A stretch of 64,000 bases of DNA from CAVVSQ01 sp963848825 (lineage in GTDB: Bacteria; Planctomycetota; Planctomycetia; Gemmatales; Gemmataceae): the NCBI GenBank assembly GCA_963848825.1, contig CAWKFA010000002.1, positions 496,001 to 560,000 of the forward strand. Direction: 5' to 3'. Position numbers and translations under genes: made by a program. Below, in pieces: positions 50,460-61,251 of this stretch. Position 1 is the stretch's first letter. The number at the start of each line of letters is the position of its first letter. The notes under the pieces are model-generated. The model saw only the letters and a list, made by a program, of their open reading frames with translations. It did not search any database and was not told the DNA's origin.

Positions 50460-53400
50460 TTGATCGAAGTCGCACGGACCTTGGAGCGAGAGATAAGCAA
50501 GATGGGTATCCCCACAATCGATCCGGCACCAGCTACCGACCTGTCCGTATCGGAGAAGCGCGAACTCGTCCGGAACCTTTTGAGCCTGCGTCAAGGCGGG
50601 GCCGAGTCTGCCCTGCCGCTGACATACAATCAACAGGCTCTCTGGTTCGTTTATCAACTGGCGCCGACCAGTCCTGCTTATAATTTCGTCTTCGCGGCCC
50701 GGCTTTCCTGTTCGCTGAACCTGCCCGTCCTGGGCCGAGCCTTTGACGTGCTGAAGAGCGCGCCACGCCGCTCTGCGGACGCGTTTTTGTGTGCGCGACA
50801 ACAAGCCCTGCCAGATTGTCGACGATGCTCTGGCCGCAAAGATTGTTGTGACCGATGTTTCCTCCCATTCCTGGCCAGAGATCGTGGCCCTGTGTCAGGA
50901 GCATGCCGACGAGCCCTTCGATCTGGAGCGCGGCCCCGCCCTGCGCCGAAATATTGCGCATTGCGGACGCCGAAAACATTTTGCTACTGGTCGTTCACCA
51001 CATCATCGTTGATTTGTGGTCCATGGACCTTCTCCTTCAGGAATTGGTTGGCATTTACGAGGCGGAATTGTCGGCGACGCCTGTGCAACTGCCACCGCTG
51101 GCCGCTCAATTCAGGGACTACGTGCGCTGGCACCTCGGAGCTATACACGGTCCGCAAGGTCAAAAGTCCTGGGAATATTGGCGCCACCAACTGGCCGGTG
51201 AATTACCGGTGTTGAATTTACCCACGGATCGGCCGCGCCCCTCCGTGCAATCTTACCGGGGCAGCAGCCACTCCTGGCCCCTCGATGCTGGCCTGGTCCA
51301 ACAGCTCCGAACCATGGCGAGCGCACAAAACGCCACCGCGTTCACTGGGCTGCTCGCCGTCTTTCAAATATTGCTGTTCCGCTATTCCGGGCAAAGCGAG
51401 TTTCTTGTCGGCACGGTCGCTGCCGACCGTGCCCGCCCAGAGTGGGAACGGACGGTTGGTTACTTTCTCAATCAACTGGTCTTGCGCGTCCGGGCCAGCG
51501 GCACGGAAACCTTTCAAAGTTTCCTCGAGCGCATGCGCGACCTCGTTTACGAAGTGCTGGAGCACCAGGATTTTCCCTTTGGCTTGCTCGTCAAACGTTT
51601 ACAACCCCGTCGCGATCCGAGCCGTTCGCCGCTTTTCCAGGTCATGTTTATCTGGGACAAGATGGGTCGACTGGGCAACGACTCCCTTGCAGGCAAGGCG
51701 ACGGGCAAACTTGTCCTTGATCCCTTCCTGATGGAGCAACGTGGCGCTTCCTTCGATTTGACATTCATTGTCTTCGAGTCGGGCGACCAACTCACCGCCA
51801 GCCTGCGCTACAATACCGACCTTTTTGACCCAGCCACCGTCGAACGCATGGCCGGGCACTTCAATCAGTTGCTGGCCGGAATTGTGGCCGCGCCAAACCA
51901 ACCACTCGGCGAGCTATCCATGCTCTCCGGAGCGGAAAGAGAATGCCTTCTTGAGACCCGGAACGCCACCGCACGGCCTTATGCGCCGAATGTGCCGCTG
52001 GCGCGTATCGTCGAGAAGTTCGCCCACGAAGCGCCGCACGCGCCGGCACTTTTCTTCGAGGAAACTTGCCTCACGTATGGAGAGCTAAACGCCCAGGCCA
52101 ACCGCCTGGCACGTTATCTCATGCGCCGTGGGGTAGGGCGTGGGCAAACCATCGCCCTGTGCTTGCCGCGTTCCCCGGACATGATCGTGGCCGTGCTGGC
52201 GGGTTGGAAAATCGGTACGCCTTATTTATTTCTCGACCCCCTCTACCCGGCACGCCGTATTCGCGGCATGGTGCAAGACGCGCGGCCGGCGCTTTTGTTT
52301 GCCGCTGAGCCGCTGCCGGACTTAGGGGTAGAGACCGTTCAGCTTGCCAACGAATGGCCCACCATCGCGGCGGAGAATGAGCAGAACCTCGATACTGCCA
52401 TCGGACCGGATGATCTGGCCTATATCATTTACACCTCGGGATCGACGGGCGAGCCCAAAGGGACCGTGCTGCGCCAGCGCGGCCTGTGCAATTTAGTGGC
52501 GGCCCAGCAAGCCGTCTTTGGGGCGAAGGCCCGCGATCGCGTGTTGCAATTCGCATCCCTCAGCTTCGACGCTTCCGTCTTTGAGATGGCACTGGCGTTT
52601 GGAGCGGGCGCCAGTTTGGTCCTCGGCACCCAGGGGTCATTGCTGCCCGGCCCAGGATTGTTGAAACTGCTGCGGGACCGGACCGTGACCATCGCGACCT
52701 TGCCGCCATCGGTGCCGGCCATGCTGTCCTCGGCCGCCTTGCCGGCGTTGCACACCCTCATTGTGGCGGGCGAACGCTGCCCTGCCGAGGTAGTAGCCGC
52801 CTGGGGGGAGGGCCGGCGTGTCTTTAATGCTTATGGGCCCACGGAAGCAACCGTATGGTCCACCGTCGCCAGGTGCGTGGCGGATGGTAAGGCGCCCCCA
52901 TAGGCCGACCTATTGCCAATACCCGCGTTTATGTCCTGGATTCTGACTTGCAACTCGCGCCGGTCGGGGTACCTGGCGAACTCTATGTTGCCGGCCCTGG
53001 CCTGGCCGTGGGCTATCTCAACCGGCCGGAACTCACCGCGGAGTGCTTTCTCGCCAACCCCTTCTCCACCGCCGACGAAGGGGTGATGTACAAGACGGGC
53101 GATCGGGTTCGCTGGCGCCCGGATGGAGAACTTGAGTTTCTTGGCCGCCTGGATCAGCAACTCAAAATCCGCGGCTATCGCGTTGAGCCCGAAGAAATAC
53201 AGGAAGTGTTGCGTAGGCACGCCGACATCGCCGACGCGCTGGTAGTCACGCAGAGGGGTAAGCATGCCGAAGCCGCGCTGGCCGCCTACGTGGTGCCGCG
53301 AAGCCGCGAGCACTGCTCCCTCGCGGATGTGCGCGCTTATCTACGCGAACACTTGCCGCATTACATGGTCCCCGCCAGCATAATGATTTTGGAGAGTTTT

Positions 53401-55806
53401 CCCCTCAACGTGAGCGGCAAAATCGATCGCGCGCTCCTGCCGGAGATCACGTCTGAAAATCAGGAGCCCCGCGCTTTCGCGGAGCCGCGCACGCGCGTCG
53501 AAAAACTGTTGGCCGGCATCTGGCAGCGCGTCCTGGGAGGGCCAGCCGTCGGCATCCATGACAACTTTTTCGACCTGGGCGGTGCCTCGATCCAAACCCT
53601 GGAAGTCGTCACACTCGCCAACCAGGCTGGCTTGGCGATAGCCCCTGAAATGATCTTTCGTTATCAAACGATCGCCGATTTGGCTCGAGCCTGTACGGAA
53701 ATCGCGCCAACGTCCGTCCCCATACCTGTATCGGTCGACGCACCGCCTGAACACGCGCTGACACGCCAAGAACCACCTGCTCGCCAAACACAGAATGGCG
53801 GCGCTGTGGTCGAGAGCCTGGGCTGCTACCTGCCGCCGCGCGAAGTAACCACCGAACAAGTGCTCGCGGACTGCCGCGTCAAACTCGATTTTCCGCTCAA
53901 GCGCATGACCGGCATTCATGCTCGCCGCATGGCGGGCGACACCGAATTCGCTATCGATCTGGCCGCACGGGCTGTGGCGGATTGTTTGGCCCGCTCGGCG
54001 CACGGACCGCTGGATATCGATCTCTTGATCTGCTGCAACATATCGCGCTTCGATGGGCCCAATCATCGGCTCACCATGGAACCGACCACCGCGGCGCGGC
54101 TGCGTGCCCAGTTCGGCTTTAGCAACGCGACTGCCTTCGATGTCAGCAATGCCTGCGCGGGCACTTTCACTGCCATTCACCTGGTGGATACCTTGCTGCG
54201 CGAGGGCGTAATTCGCCGGGCCATGGTCGTGAGCGGTGAATACATCACGCACTTGACCCGGACCGCGCAGCGCGAGATCGAAAGCTTCATGGACCCGCGC
54301 CTCGCCTGCCTGACTCTGGGAGACTCCGGCATGGCAATGATTCTGGAGCAGGCCCCGAGTCAGCGCCGTGGGCTTCCAGGATATTGACCTCTATACGCTC
54401 GGAAAATATCACCCGCTGTGCGTTGCCAAAATGTCTACGCACCCCGACGGCGGCGCCATCATGTTTACCGACCCCGTCAAAAGCGCCGCGGTGACCATCA
54501 AGGAGGCGGTAAAACATTGTCTGGAATCCCTCAAGCGCCAGCGCTGGCCAACGGAATCGCTCCGGTGGTTGATCATGCACCAGACCAGTGAAATGACGCT
54601 GGATGGAGCAGTTCGCGAAATCAATCGCGCCAGCGGCAAGCAGGTTGTCCAGCGCGACAACACGATTTTCCACCTGGCGCGGCGTGGCAATACCGCCACC
54701 AACAGTCATTTTTTGGCCGTCCGTGAAAACATCGACGCCGGCAACATTGGTTCCGGAGACAGGGTTTTCTTCGCGGTCAGCGGCTCCGGACAGGTAGTCG
54801 GTTCGGCACTTTACGTTTTCGATGATTTGCCCGCGCCAATCGGGTTAAGTCTCCCAAGATAGCTCCAGTAAACGAAGCAGCCAGCCAGTCCCTTCAGTTT
54901 TACCAGTGTGCCCGGCGGGTCCGCATCGAAAGTATCGCAACTTTGCCGACGAATTATCAGGGGCCTGCCGAGTCCGTCCCGATGTTGTGCGCGGCGGCGG
55001 AAGCGTGCCTGGCGCAATCGGCTCGCCCACGCGAAGATATTGATCTCGTCATGCATACGGGCACCTATCGCACCGAATTCCTGTGCGAGCCCGCGCTGGC
55101 CGCTATCGCCGCTGGCGAGTTACGGATCAATCATGACGATGAAAAACTCACCGGCAAGCGGACCTTCGCGTTTGATCTTACCAATGGTTCCGCGGGCATG
55201 TTGACGGGTTGCTTCCTGGCCAGCCAACTCGTGGGCGCGGGCAAGTATCAGCGGGCGCTGCTGCTTGCCTCCGAAGTAGAGAACAACGCCACGCACTGGC
55301 CCGCTCATTTGCTCGGGGTTCGGCAGACAGCGTCCGCACTGCTGTTGACCGAAGGCTCGAATGGCTTTTGCTCGTTCGCGTTCCGCACCTTCCCCGAGTA
55401 TGTCGGCTGTGTGGAATCGTATACCCTCCCGCGCGAGGGCCGTACCGTTCTCGAACACCACCATAGCCCCGATCTCGATGCGCTCTACGCGTCGTGTAGC
55501 GAGCGCACTGTAAGCGAATTTCTGGCGCAGGTAGGCATGACGCTTACGGAAATTCAGTGGTTTTTGTTGCCGCAGCGATCGGCCTCCTTCGTCGCGAAGC
55601 TGGCCAAAAGCATGAATATTCCCGCTGCGCGGCTGCTGTTGGCTCCTTCGAGTGCGGATGATTATTTTACTTCGTCATTGGCCAATGCTTACGCTCATGC
55701 CAATGCTTGCGCTCATGGAGGTAGCCGGGTAGCTGTTGGCGATTTCATTCTTATGGTTGAAGTTGCCGCGGGGATTCAGACGGTCTGCGCCCTCTATCAG
55801 GCGTGA
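50460..55806 (+). CDS. C-A-PCP synthetase with tandem C-terminal KAS III-like domains, five frame breaks
   Basis: About 1,780 residues. Condensation domain 50610-51950 (VVHHIIVDLW; HHXXXD motif), adenylation domain 52030-53450 (YIIYTSGSTGEPKG, NAYGPTEATVW, YKTGDR, KIRGYRVEPEE, LNVSGKIDR), PCP 53490-53700 (DLGGASIQTLE), then a KAS III-like domain 53800-54830 with Cys 54154 (NACAGT), His 54578 (IMHQTSE) and Asn 54689 (GNTATNS), and a second one, 54870-55800, with Ser instead of Cys (NGSAGM, 55189) and no His or Asn. There is no thioesterase or reductase. Breaks lie near 50760, 50950, 52900, 54360 and 54840. Start TTG 50460 follows GAGGAATGA directly after the PKS stop; ATG 50502 is an alternative. 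Confidence 0.85.
55681..55716 (+). repeat. 18-bp tandem duplication inside the second KAS III-like domain
   Basis: GCCAATGCTTACGCTCAT is repeated at once with one mismatch (A to G), giving the peptide ANAYAHANACAH. It looks like a recent in-frame duplication near the C-terminus of the degenerate domain. Confidence 0.7.
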
Positions 55807-55835
55807 TTGCTCGCTGATTTCCCGGGGAGCGCATC

Positions 55836-57073
55836 ATGACAGGCTCCGATCCTCTTTTCCGTGTGCTCACCAACGTGGCGGGACGTTTTTGTCTCTGGCC
55901 GGCGCCGAAGGCCACGCCGGATGGTTGGCACGAAGCATTGAGCCCCGCCCCCAAGAATGATTGTTTGGCCTTCATAGGCCGAAACTGGACACAACTTCGC
56001 GGCCAATCGACGGGCATCGACTTTAGTCTGATGTTTTTCGGCGGCGATGAAGGGAAGGCTGCCCAGAATAAATATCGCACCGTAATTGAAGCAGCCAGGT
56101 ACGCCGATATGCACGGCTTCTCCGCCATCTGGCTGCCCGAGCGGCACTTCACCAGCATGGGCAGTCTTTATCCGAATCCGGCGGTACTGCACGCGGCGTT
56201 GGCGCGGGAGACCAAACGTCTGCGTCTACGCGCCGGCAGCGTGGTAATGCCTTTGCACGACCCGGTCCGCGTCGCCGAGGAGTGGGCGGTCGTGGATAAC
56301 CTTTCGGGCGGTCGCGTCGAGATTTCTTTGCGCCCGGCTGGAACGTCGTGGATTTCGTACTGCACGCGGATCGGTATGACGACCGCTACCGCATCATGTA
56401 CGAGGGCATCGCGATGGTGGAGCGCCTCTGGAGCGGGCAAACCGTCGAGCGTGTCGACGGCCAGGGCCAACTGCGCCAATTTCGAACTTATCCGACCCCG
56501 GTGCAACCATCACTTCCGAAGTGGATCACCGTGGCGGGAAGCGAGCGCAGTTTCCAACAGGCGGGACAGGCCGGTGCCCACCTGCTGACACACCTTTTCG
56601 ACCAGGACGTGGAAGAATTGGCGCTCAAAATCAAGCTTTATCGAAGCGCCCGGGAAGAAAATGGCTTTGACGCCCAAACAGGACGGGTAGCGGTCGCCCT
56701 GCACACCTACCTTGCCGGCTCCATGGAGGTCGTTCTCGAAAACGCGCAAGGGCCCTATTGCGAATATCTCAAGGCCAACGTGACGCTCATTGAAAAATTG
56801 GCCCAGAGCCGGGGAATTCCGCTAGATATTGCCGGTTTGGAGCCCACGCAACTCGACGAAGCCGTTCGTTGGATCTTCGAGAAGTTCTTTCGCTCCCGTT
56901 CCTTGTTGGGTACACCCGAAAGCTGCACGGACCTGGTCAACCGACTCGCCGGCAGCGGCGTCCAGGAGATCGCGTGTCTACTCGATTTTGGTCCGGCATC
57001 ACAAACCATCCTCGACGGTTTGCCCTACCTGGGCAGACTCAAAGACCAATTCCAAGTCGCTGCCAAGGGATAG
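55836..57073 (+). CDS. MbtH-like domain fused to MupA/Atu3671-family flavin monooxygenase, one frame break
   Basis: About 412 residues. Residues 5-60 match the MbtH fold: FRVLTNVAGRFCLWP, TPDGW, and CLAFIGRNWTQLR, i.e. the N-x-x-x-x-x-LWP, GW and WTxLR positions. The rest is a luciferase-like FMN-dependent monooxygenase of the MupA/Atu3671 family (FSLMFFGGDE, YADMHGFSAIWLPERHF, LRAGSVVMPLHDP, then after the break VDFVLHADRYDDRY). The break near 56322 (one base missing in TTCTTTGCG) separates SLRP from APGWNVVDFV. MbtH proteins activate NRPS adenylation domains. Here the partner is likely the A domain encoded just upstream, and the oxygenase half probably tailors the product. Start ATG 55836 has GGGGAG upstream, 29 bases after the NRPS stop. 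Confidence 0.82.
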
Positions 57074-57112
57074 GAGGTGCGATCACGGTCGCGTTCGGTC
57101 ATTTACGGTTGT

Positions 57113-57118
57113 TATAAT
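57113..57118 (+). promoter_or_regulatory. Possible -10 box upstream of the TPR-OGT gene
   Basis: Perfect TATAAT hexamer 64 bases before the start at 57183, in the gap after the oxygenase gene. No good -35 box at 16-18 bases is present, so this is tentative. Confidence 0.3.
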
Positions 57119-57182
57119 AGGTATTCCTTCGCGGCTTTGCGTAAGCTCGATACCAAATACCCTCCACTCTGCTCTGAACCCA

Positions 57183-59326
57183 ATGAATACCAGCACGATT
57201 GCCGCTGCTGAAGTCTGCAATGAGCGTGGCAATAGCCTGTTTGACACTGGCCTAGTCGCGGAGGCTATTGTTTGCTACCGGCAAGCCGTCGCTCTGGCGC
57301 CGGCTTACGCGGACGCGCACAACAATCTGGGCATCGCTCTGTTCGCGCAAGGTCAACCAAACGAGGCTTCGGAGTGTTTCCGCAAGGCAGTAGAGATCAA
57401 CCCGATTTACGCGAATGCGCTCAATAATCTCGGCAACACGCTCAAGACTCAGGGTCTCTTCAGTGAGGCGGCCGATTGTTATCGTCGGGCCTTGCGCATT
57501 AATCCCGGCCACCCAAACGCCCACAATAATCTTGGCAACGCTCTCAAGGAGCAAGGCCTTCTCGCGGAGGCGGCGGACTGCTTCCGAAAGGCAATACAGA
57601 TTGTTCCAAACCATGTCGATGTCAGCATCAGCCTGGGAAATGTATTAACTGACCTGGGCAAGCCGTCCGAAGCCGAAGGTTATTATCGTCATGCCCTGCG
57701 GCTGGCCCCCAATCATGCCCTGGCCCATTACAACCTGGGAAACGCCCTGGTCGCGCAAGGGGAGCTCAGCAAGGCGGCCGAATGCTTTCGCCAGGCGCTG
57801 CGCCTCAATCCGGCGGACGCGAACGCCCATCATAACCTCGGCAATGTGCTTGTTTCTCAGGGAGAACTGCTTGACGCCGTGGCGTGTTATCAAAATGCCT
57901 TGCAATTGAAACCGGACAATCCGACCTTTCTCATTCACCTTGTTCATCAATTACAGCATCTATGTCACTGGAAAAACCAAACGGATTTAACGCGACGCTT
58001 GCTGGCGGCTGTCAGAGAAGCGAGCGCCGCTGGCGCCAGCGTGGACGTCCCCCCTTTTCCTTTTTTGGTCCTGCCTGAGCCGACAACCGCGGCTGAGCAA
58101 CTCGACTGCGCCCGTTTGCATACGTCCCGGCTGGTCAAGAGTCGGTCCGGCTTGGACGCGGCTTCGTCCCTTCCCTTTTTGCCCCGGACGCACCGCGACA
58201 AATCGAAGATTACCCTGGGTTATCTTTCCGCCGACTTGCATAACCACGCCACCGCCCATTTGATCGCCGGTTTATTCGAATGTCATGGGCGCTCGGATTT
58301 TGAAGTGGCAGGCTACTCGCTAGGTCCCGACGACGGCAGCGCCATGCGGCGGCGTTTGGTAGGGGCGTTAGACCGCTTCGTCGACCTGCGCACTCTTTCG
58401 GATAACGAAGCGGCCCAGCGTATCCACGCGGACGGCGTCGACATTCTTATTGACCTCAATGGCTATGCGGGCAGCGGGCGAACATCGATCCTGGCGTTGC
58501 GGCCCGCGCCGATCCAGGTCAACTATCTTGGCTATCCCGGCACGATGGGTGCCCCGTTCATGGATTACATCCTTGTCGATGACTTTATCACGGGGCCAGA
58601 ACAGCAAGCCTATTTCACCGAACAGTTGGTTTTTCTACCGGGTTGTTATCAGGCCAACGATCGCGAGCGCGCCATCGCCAGCACACCTTCGCGTGCTGAA
58701 TGTGGCTTACCCCCAAACGGCCTGATCTTCTGCGACTTCAATAACAATTACAAAATCACGTCGCGCATGTTCGATTGCTGGATGAGGCTACTTGAGGCCA
58801 TTCCTGAAAGTGTGTTATGGTTATTGGAAGGCAATCGTTTCGTGGCCGACCGCCTGCGGTGCGAAGCCGAGGCTCGCGGAATCAGTGCCCGGCACTGGTC
58901 TTCGCTCCCAAAACATCAATGCCCGAACACCTGGCCCGCTACCGCGTGGCCGATCTGTTTCTCGACACGTTTCCCGTATGTGCGCACACCTCGGCGAGCG
59001 ATGCCCTCTGGGCAGGCTGCCCGGTGCTAACGCTGGCCGGGGAAACTTTTGTCTCAAGGGTAGCGGGCAGCATCCTCAGGGCCCATGGCCTGCCGGAACT
59101 GGTCACCCACACCTTCGACGACTATGAGGCGACTGCCCTGGCGTTGGCACGCGACTCCACGGTCCTGGCTAATATTAAAGCACGCCTTGTCTCCAAAAAT
59201 GCTACGTCGTCGCTGTTTGACACGGCCCGGTTCGCACGCTACCTGGAAAAGGCTTACGCAACGATGTGGGCGTTCCATACGAGCGGCCAACAGCCACGCT
59301 CTTTCGCCGTGCCTCAGGACAGATAA
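57183..59326 (+). CDS. TPR protein with O-GlcNAc-transferase-like (GT41) domain, one frame break
   Basis: About 714 residues. Seven TPR units (residues about 8-250; repeated motif with AHNNLGNALKEQGLLAEAADCFRKAL pattern) precede a GT41-like domain with ITLGYLSADLHNHATAHLIAGLFE, DILIDLNGYAGSGRTSILALRPAPIQVNYLGYPGT and RYRVADLFLDTFPVCAHTSASDALWAGCPVLT. The break near 58905 joins RHWSS to VFAPKTSMPEHLARY-type sequence. It is a soluble transferase that would modify proteins or scaffold others. No signal peptide is present. A Shine-Dalgarno sequence is not obvious. Confidence 0.88.
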
Positions 59327-59331
59327 CGCCT

Positions 59332-61110
59332 ATGGCCACCATTGCCGAGTTGTTCGCCTGGGCTAGCCACTGCCAGCAAAGTGGTGAGTTGGCTGAGGCG
59401 GAACGCCTCTATGGACAGATCCTTGAAGCGGATCCCACCAATGTCGAGGCGCTGCAGCGGCTGGGCTTTCTGCTTTATGGCCTGAATAGAAAAGCCGCCA
59501 CCGCTGAATGTTTTCGGCATGCGCAGCGCGTGAACCCGCTGGATGCAAGCATCCACAGCAACCTCGGCAAGGTGCTTGCCGACCTGGGCGAACTGGATGA
59601 GGCGGTGGCCTGCTATCGGCAAGCACTTCGCCTTCAGCCCAATCATGCCATGGTGCTCAATAACTTGGGCAGCGCGCTGAAAAGCCAGGGGCACCTGGCT
59701 GAAGCGGAGGAATGTTATCGGCAAGCTTTGCAAATCGAGCCAGGACTGGCGGACGCTTACCATAACCTCGGCACCCTGCTGCTGAACCAGCAGCACTTCG
59801 TGGAAGCCAGCGCATGCTTTCAGCGCGTGCTGCAGATCAAACCGAATCATCTGAATGCGATCGTCAATCTCGGCAACGCCCTCAAGAATCAGGGCCAAGT
59901 CGCGGAAGCAGCCCAGTCTTACCAAGAGGCTTTGCGGCTCGATCCGAATCATGCCCTGGCGAACAACAACCTCGGCAATCTTCTCTTCGAGCAGCACCGC
60001 GTGGCCGACGCCATCGACTGCTTTTGCCAGGCCCTGCGCAGCGATCCAGGCTACGCAAACGCTCATTACAATCTTGGCAACGCGCTTTTCGTGGCGGGCC
60101 GGCTGAGGGAGGCGGATGAATCTTTTGGGCAGGCTGCCCGTCTCGATCCAGGCCATAAAATGGCACGCTGGAACCGCTCGCTCTCGCGGCTTCTGCAAGG
60201 CGATTATGAGGAAGGTTGGCGGGACTACGAATTTCGTGAGGCGCAGCCCGGCCTGGTTTGCGCACTTTTCCCACAGCCGCGTTGGGACGGGTCTTCGCTC
60301 CAGGGCAAAACGATCCTATTACATGCCGAGCAGGGCCTGGGCGATACGATCCAGTTCATCCGTTATGCCCCTCTGGTCAAGGCACTTGGCTGCCGGGTGG
60401 TCGTCGAGTGCCAGCCTGCTCTTCTCGGTCTCCTGCGGAGAATGCCTGGAATCGACCAGGTGGTGCCACGTGATGATGGCGACGCAACAGGTTCGCCATC
60501 GGGTGTTTTGCCGGCTTTCGATGTCCATTTACCTTTGCTGAGCGTGGCCGGCCATTTCCGAACCACACTCGATAGTATTCCCCATGACGTGCCCTATCTT
60601 GAAGCGGATGCCGCGCTTGTCGAAAAGTGGCGGCGGGAGCTAGCGCCGCTAAGCGGCCGCAAGATCGGCATCGTCTGGCAAGGCAACCCAAGTCAGGGGG
60701 ACGATCGTCATCGATCCGTGCCGCTGCATTTATTCGCCCCCCTGGCGAAAGTGCCTGGCGTGCAGTTGATCAGCTTGCAGGTTGGTCCGGGACAGGAACA
60801 GCTCGGTGAGGTCCAGTTTCCCATCATGGACCTTGGCGGACGCTTTGACCGGTCTTCGCTTGACGACCTCGCCGCTGCTCTCGTCAATCTAGACCTCGTG
60901 GTAACGGTGTGTACCTCAGTGGCCCACCTCGGCGGCGCCCTGGGGGTGCCGGTTTGGGTGGCGTTGAAATATGTGCCACACTGGGTTTGGCTGCTGGAAA
61001 GGACGGATAGTCCCTGGTATCCAAGTTTGCGGCTCTTTCGCCAGCTTGTGCCTGGCGCCTGGCCAGACCTTTTCGCGCGGATTGCGGCTGCAATCGCTGA
61101 AGGGCGGTAA
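59332..61110 (+). CDS. TPR protein with GT9-like glycosyltransferase domain
   Basis: A 592-residue protein, frame intact. Residues about 1-290 are TPR repeats (about eight; pattern HNLGTLLLNQQHFVEASACFQRVLQIKPN). Residues 330-592 resemble the heptosyltransferase-like GT-B domain (ILLHAEQGLGDTIQFIRYAPLVKALG, GIVWQGNPSQGDDRHRSV, DLVVTVCTSVAHLGGALGVPVWVAL). This TPR-GT9 pattern is common in planctomycetes and other bacteria, with unknown acceptors. It lies five bases after the GT41 gene and both are probably co-transcribed. Confidence 0.85.
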   Translation: MATIAELFAWASHCQQSGELAEAERLYGQILEADPTNVEALQRLGFLLYGLNRKAATAECFRHAQRVNPLDASIHSNLGKVLADLGELDEAVACYRQALRLQPNHAMVLNNLGSALKSQGHLAEAEECYRQALQIEPGLADAYHNLGTLLLNQQHFVEASACFQRVLQIKPNHLNAIVNLGNALKNQGQVAEAAQSYQEALRLDPNHALANNNLGNLLFEQHRVADAIDCFCQALRSDPGYANAHYNLGNALFVAGRLREADESFGQAARLDPGHKMARWNRSLSRLLQGDYEEGWRDYEFREAQPGLVCALFPQPRWDGSSLQGKTILLHAEQGLGDTIQFIRYAPLVKALGCRVVVECQPALLGLLRRMPGIDQVVPRDDGDATGSPSGVLPAFDVHLPLLSVAGHFRTTLDSIPHDVPYLEADAALVEKWRRELAPLSGRKIGIVWQGNPSQGDDRHRSVPLHLFAPLAKVPGVQLISLQVGPGQEQLGEVQFPIMDLGGRFDRSSLDDLAAALVNLDLVVTVCTSVAHLGGALGVPVWVALKYVPHWVWLLERTDSPWYPSLRLFRQLVPGAWPDLFARIAAAIAEGR

Positions 61111-61251
61111 CTTTACAGAGCGCCAACCAAGTCCCCTGGCATGCACGTATTTGCGCGTAGACCCATTTCATCATTTACGAAGGAAACTCCGTGGTCATTA
61201 GGGGGTTTAATCCCATGGTGAATAAATTCGGCAACTCCCGAGGGTTCTTCC

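Noticed and set aside
57183..61110. Regular about 102-base periodicity suggesting DNA satellite repeats
   Set aside because: The period comes from tandem 34-residue TPR units in two coding frames, not from a non-coding repeat.
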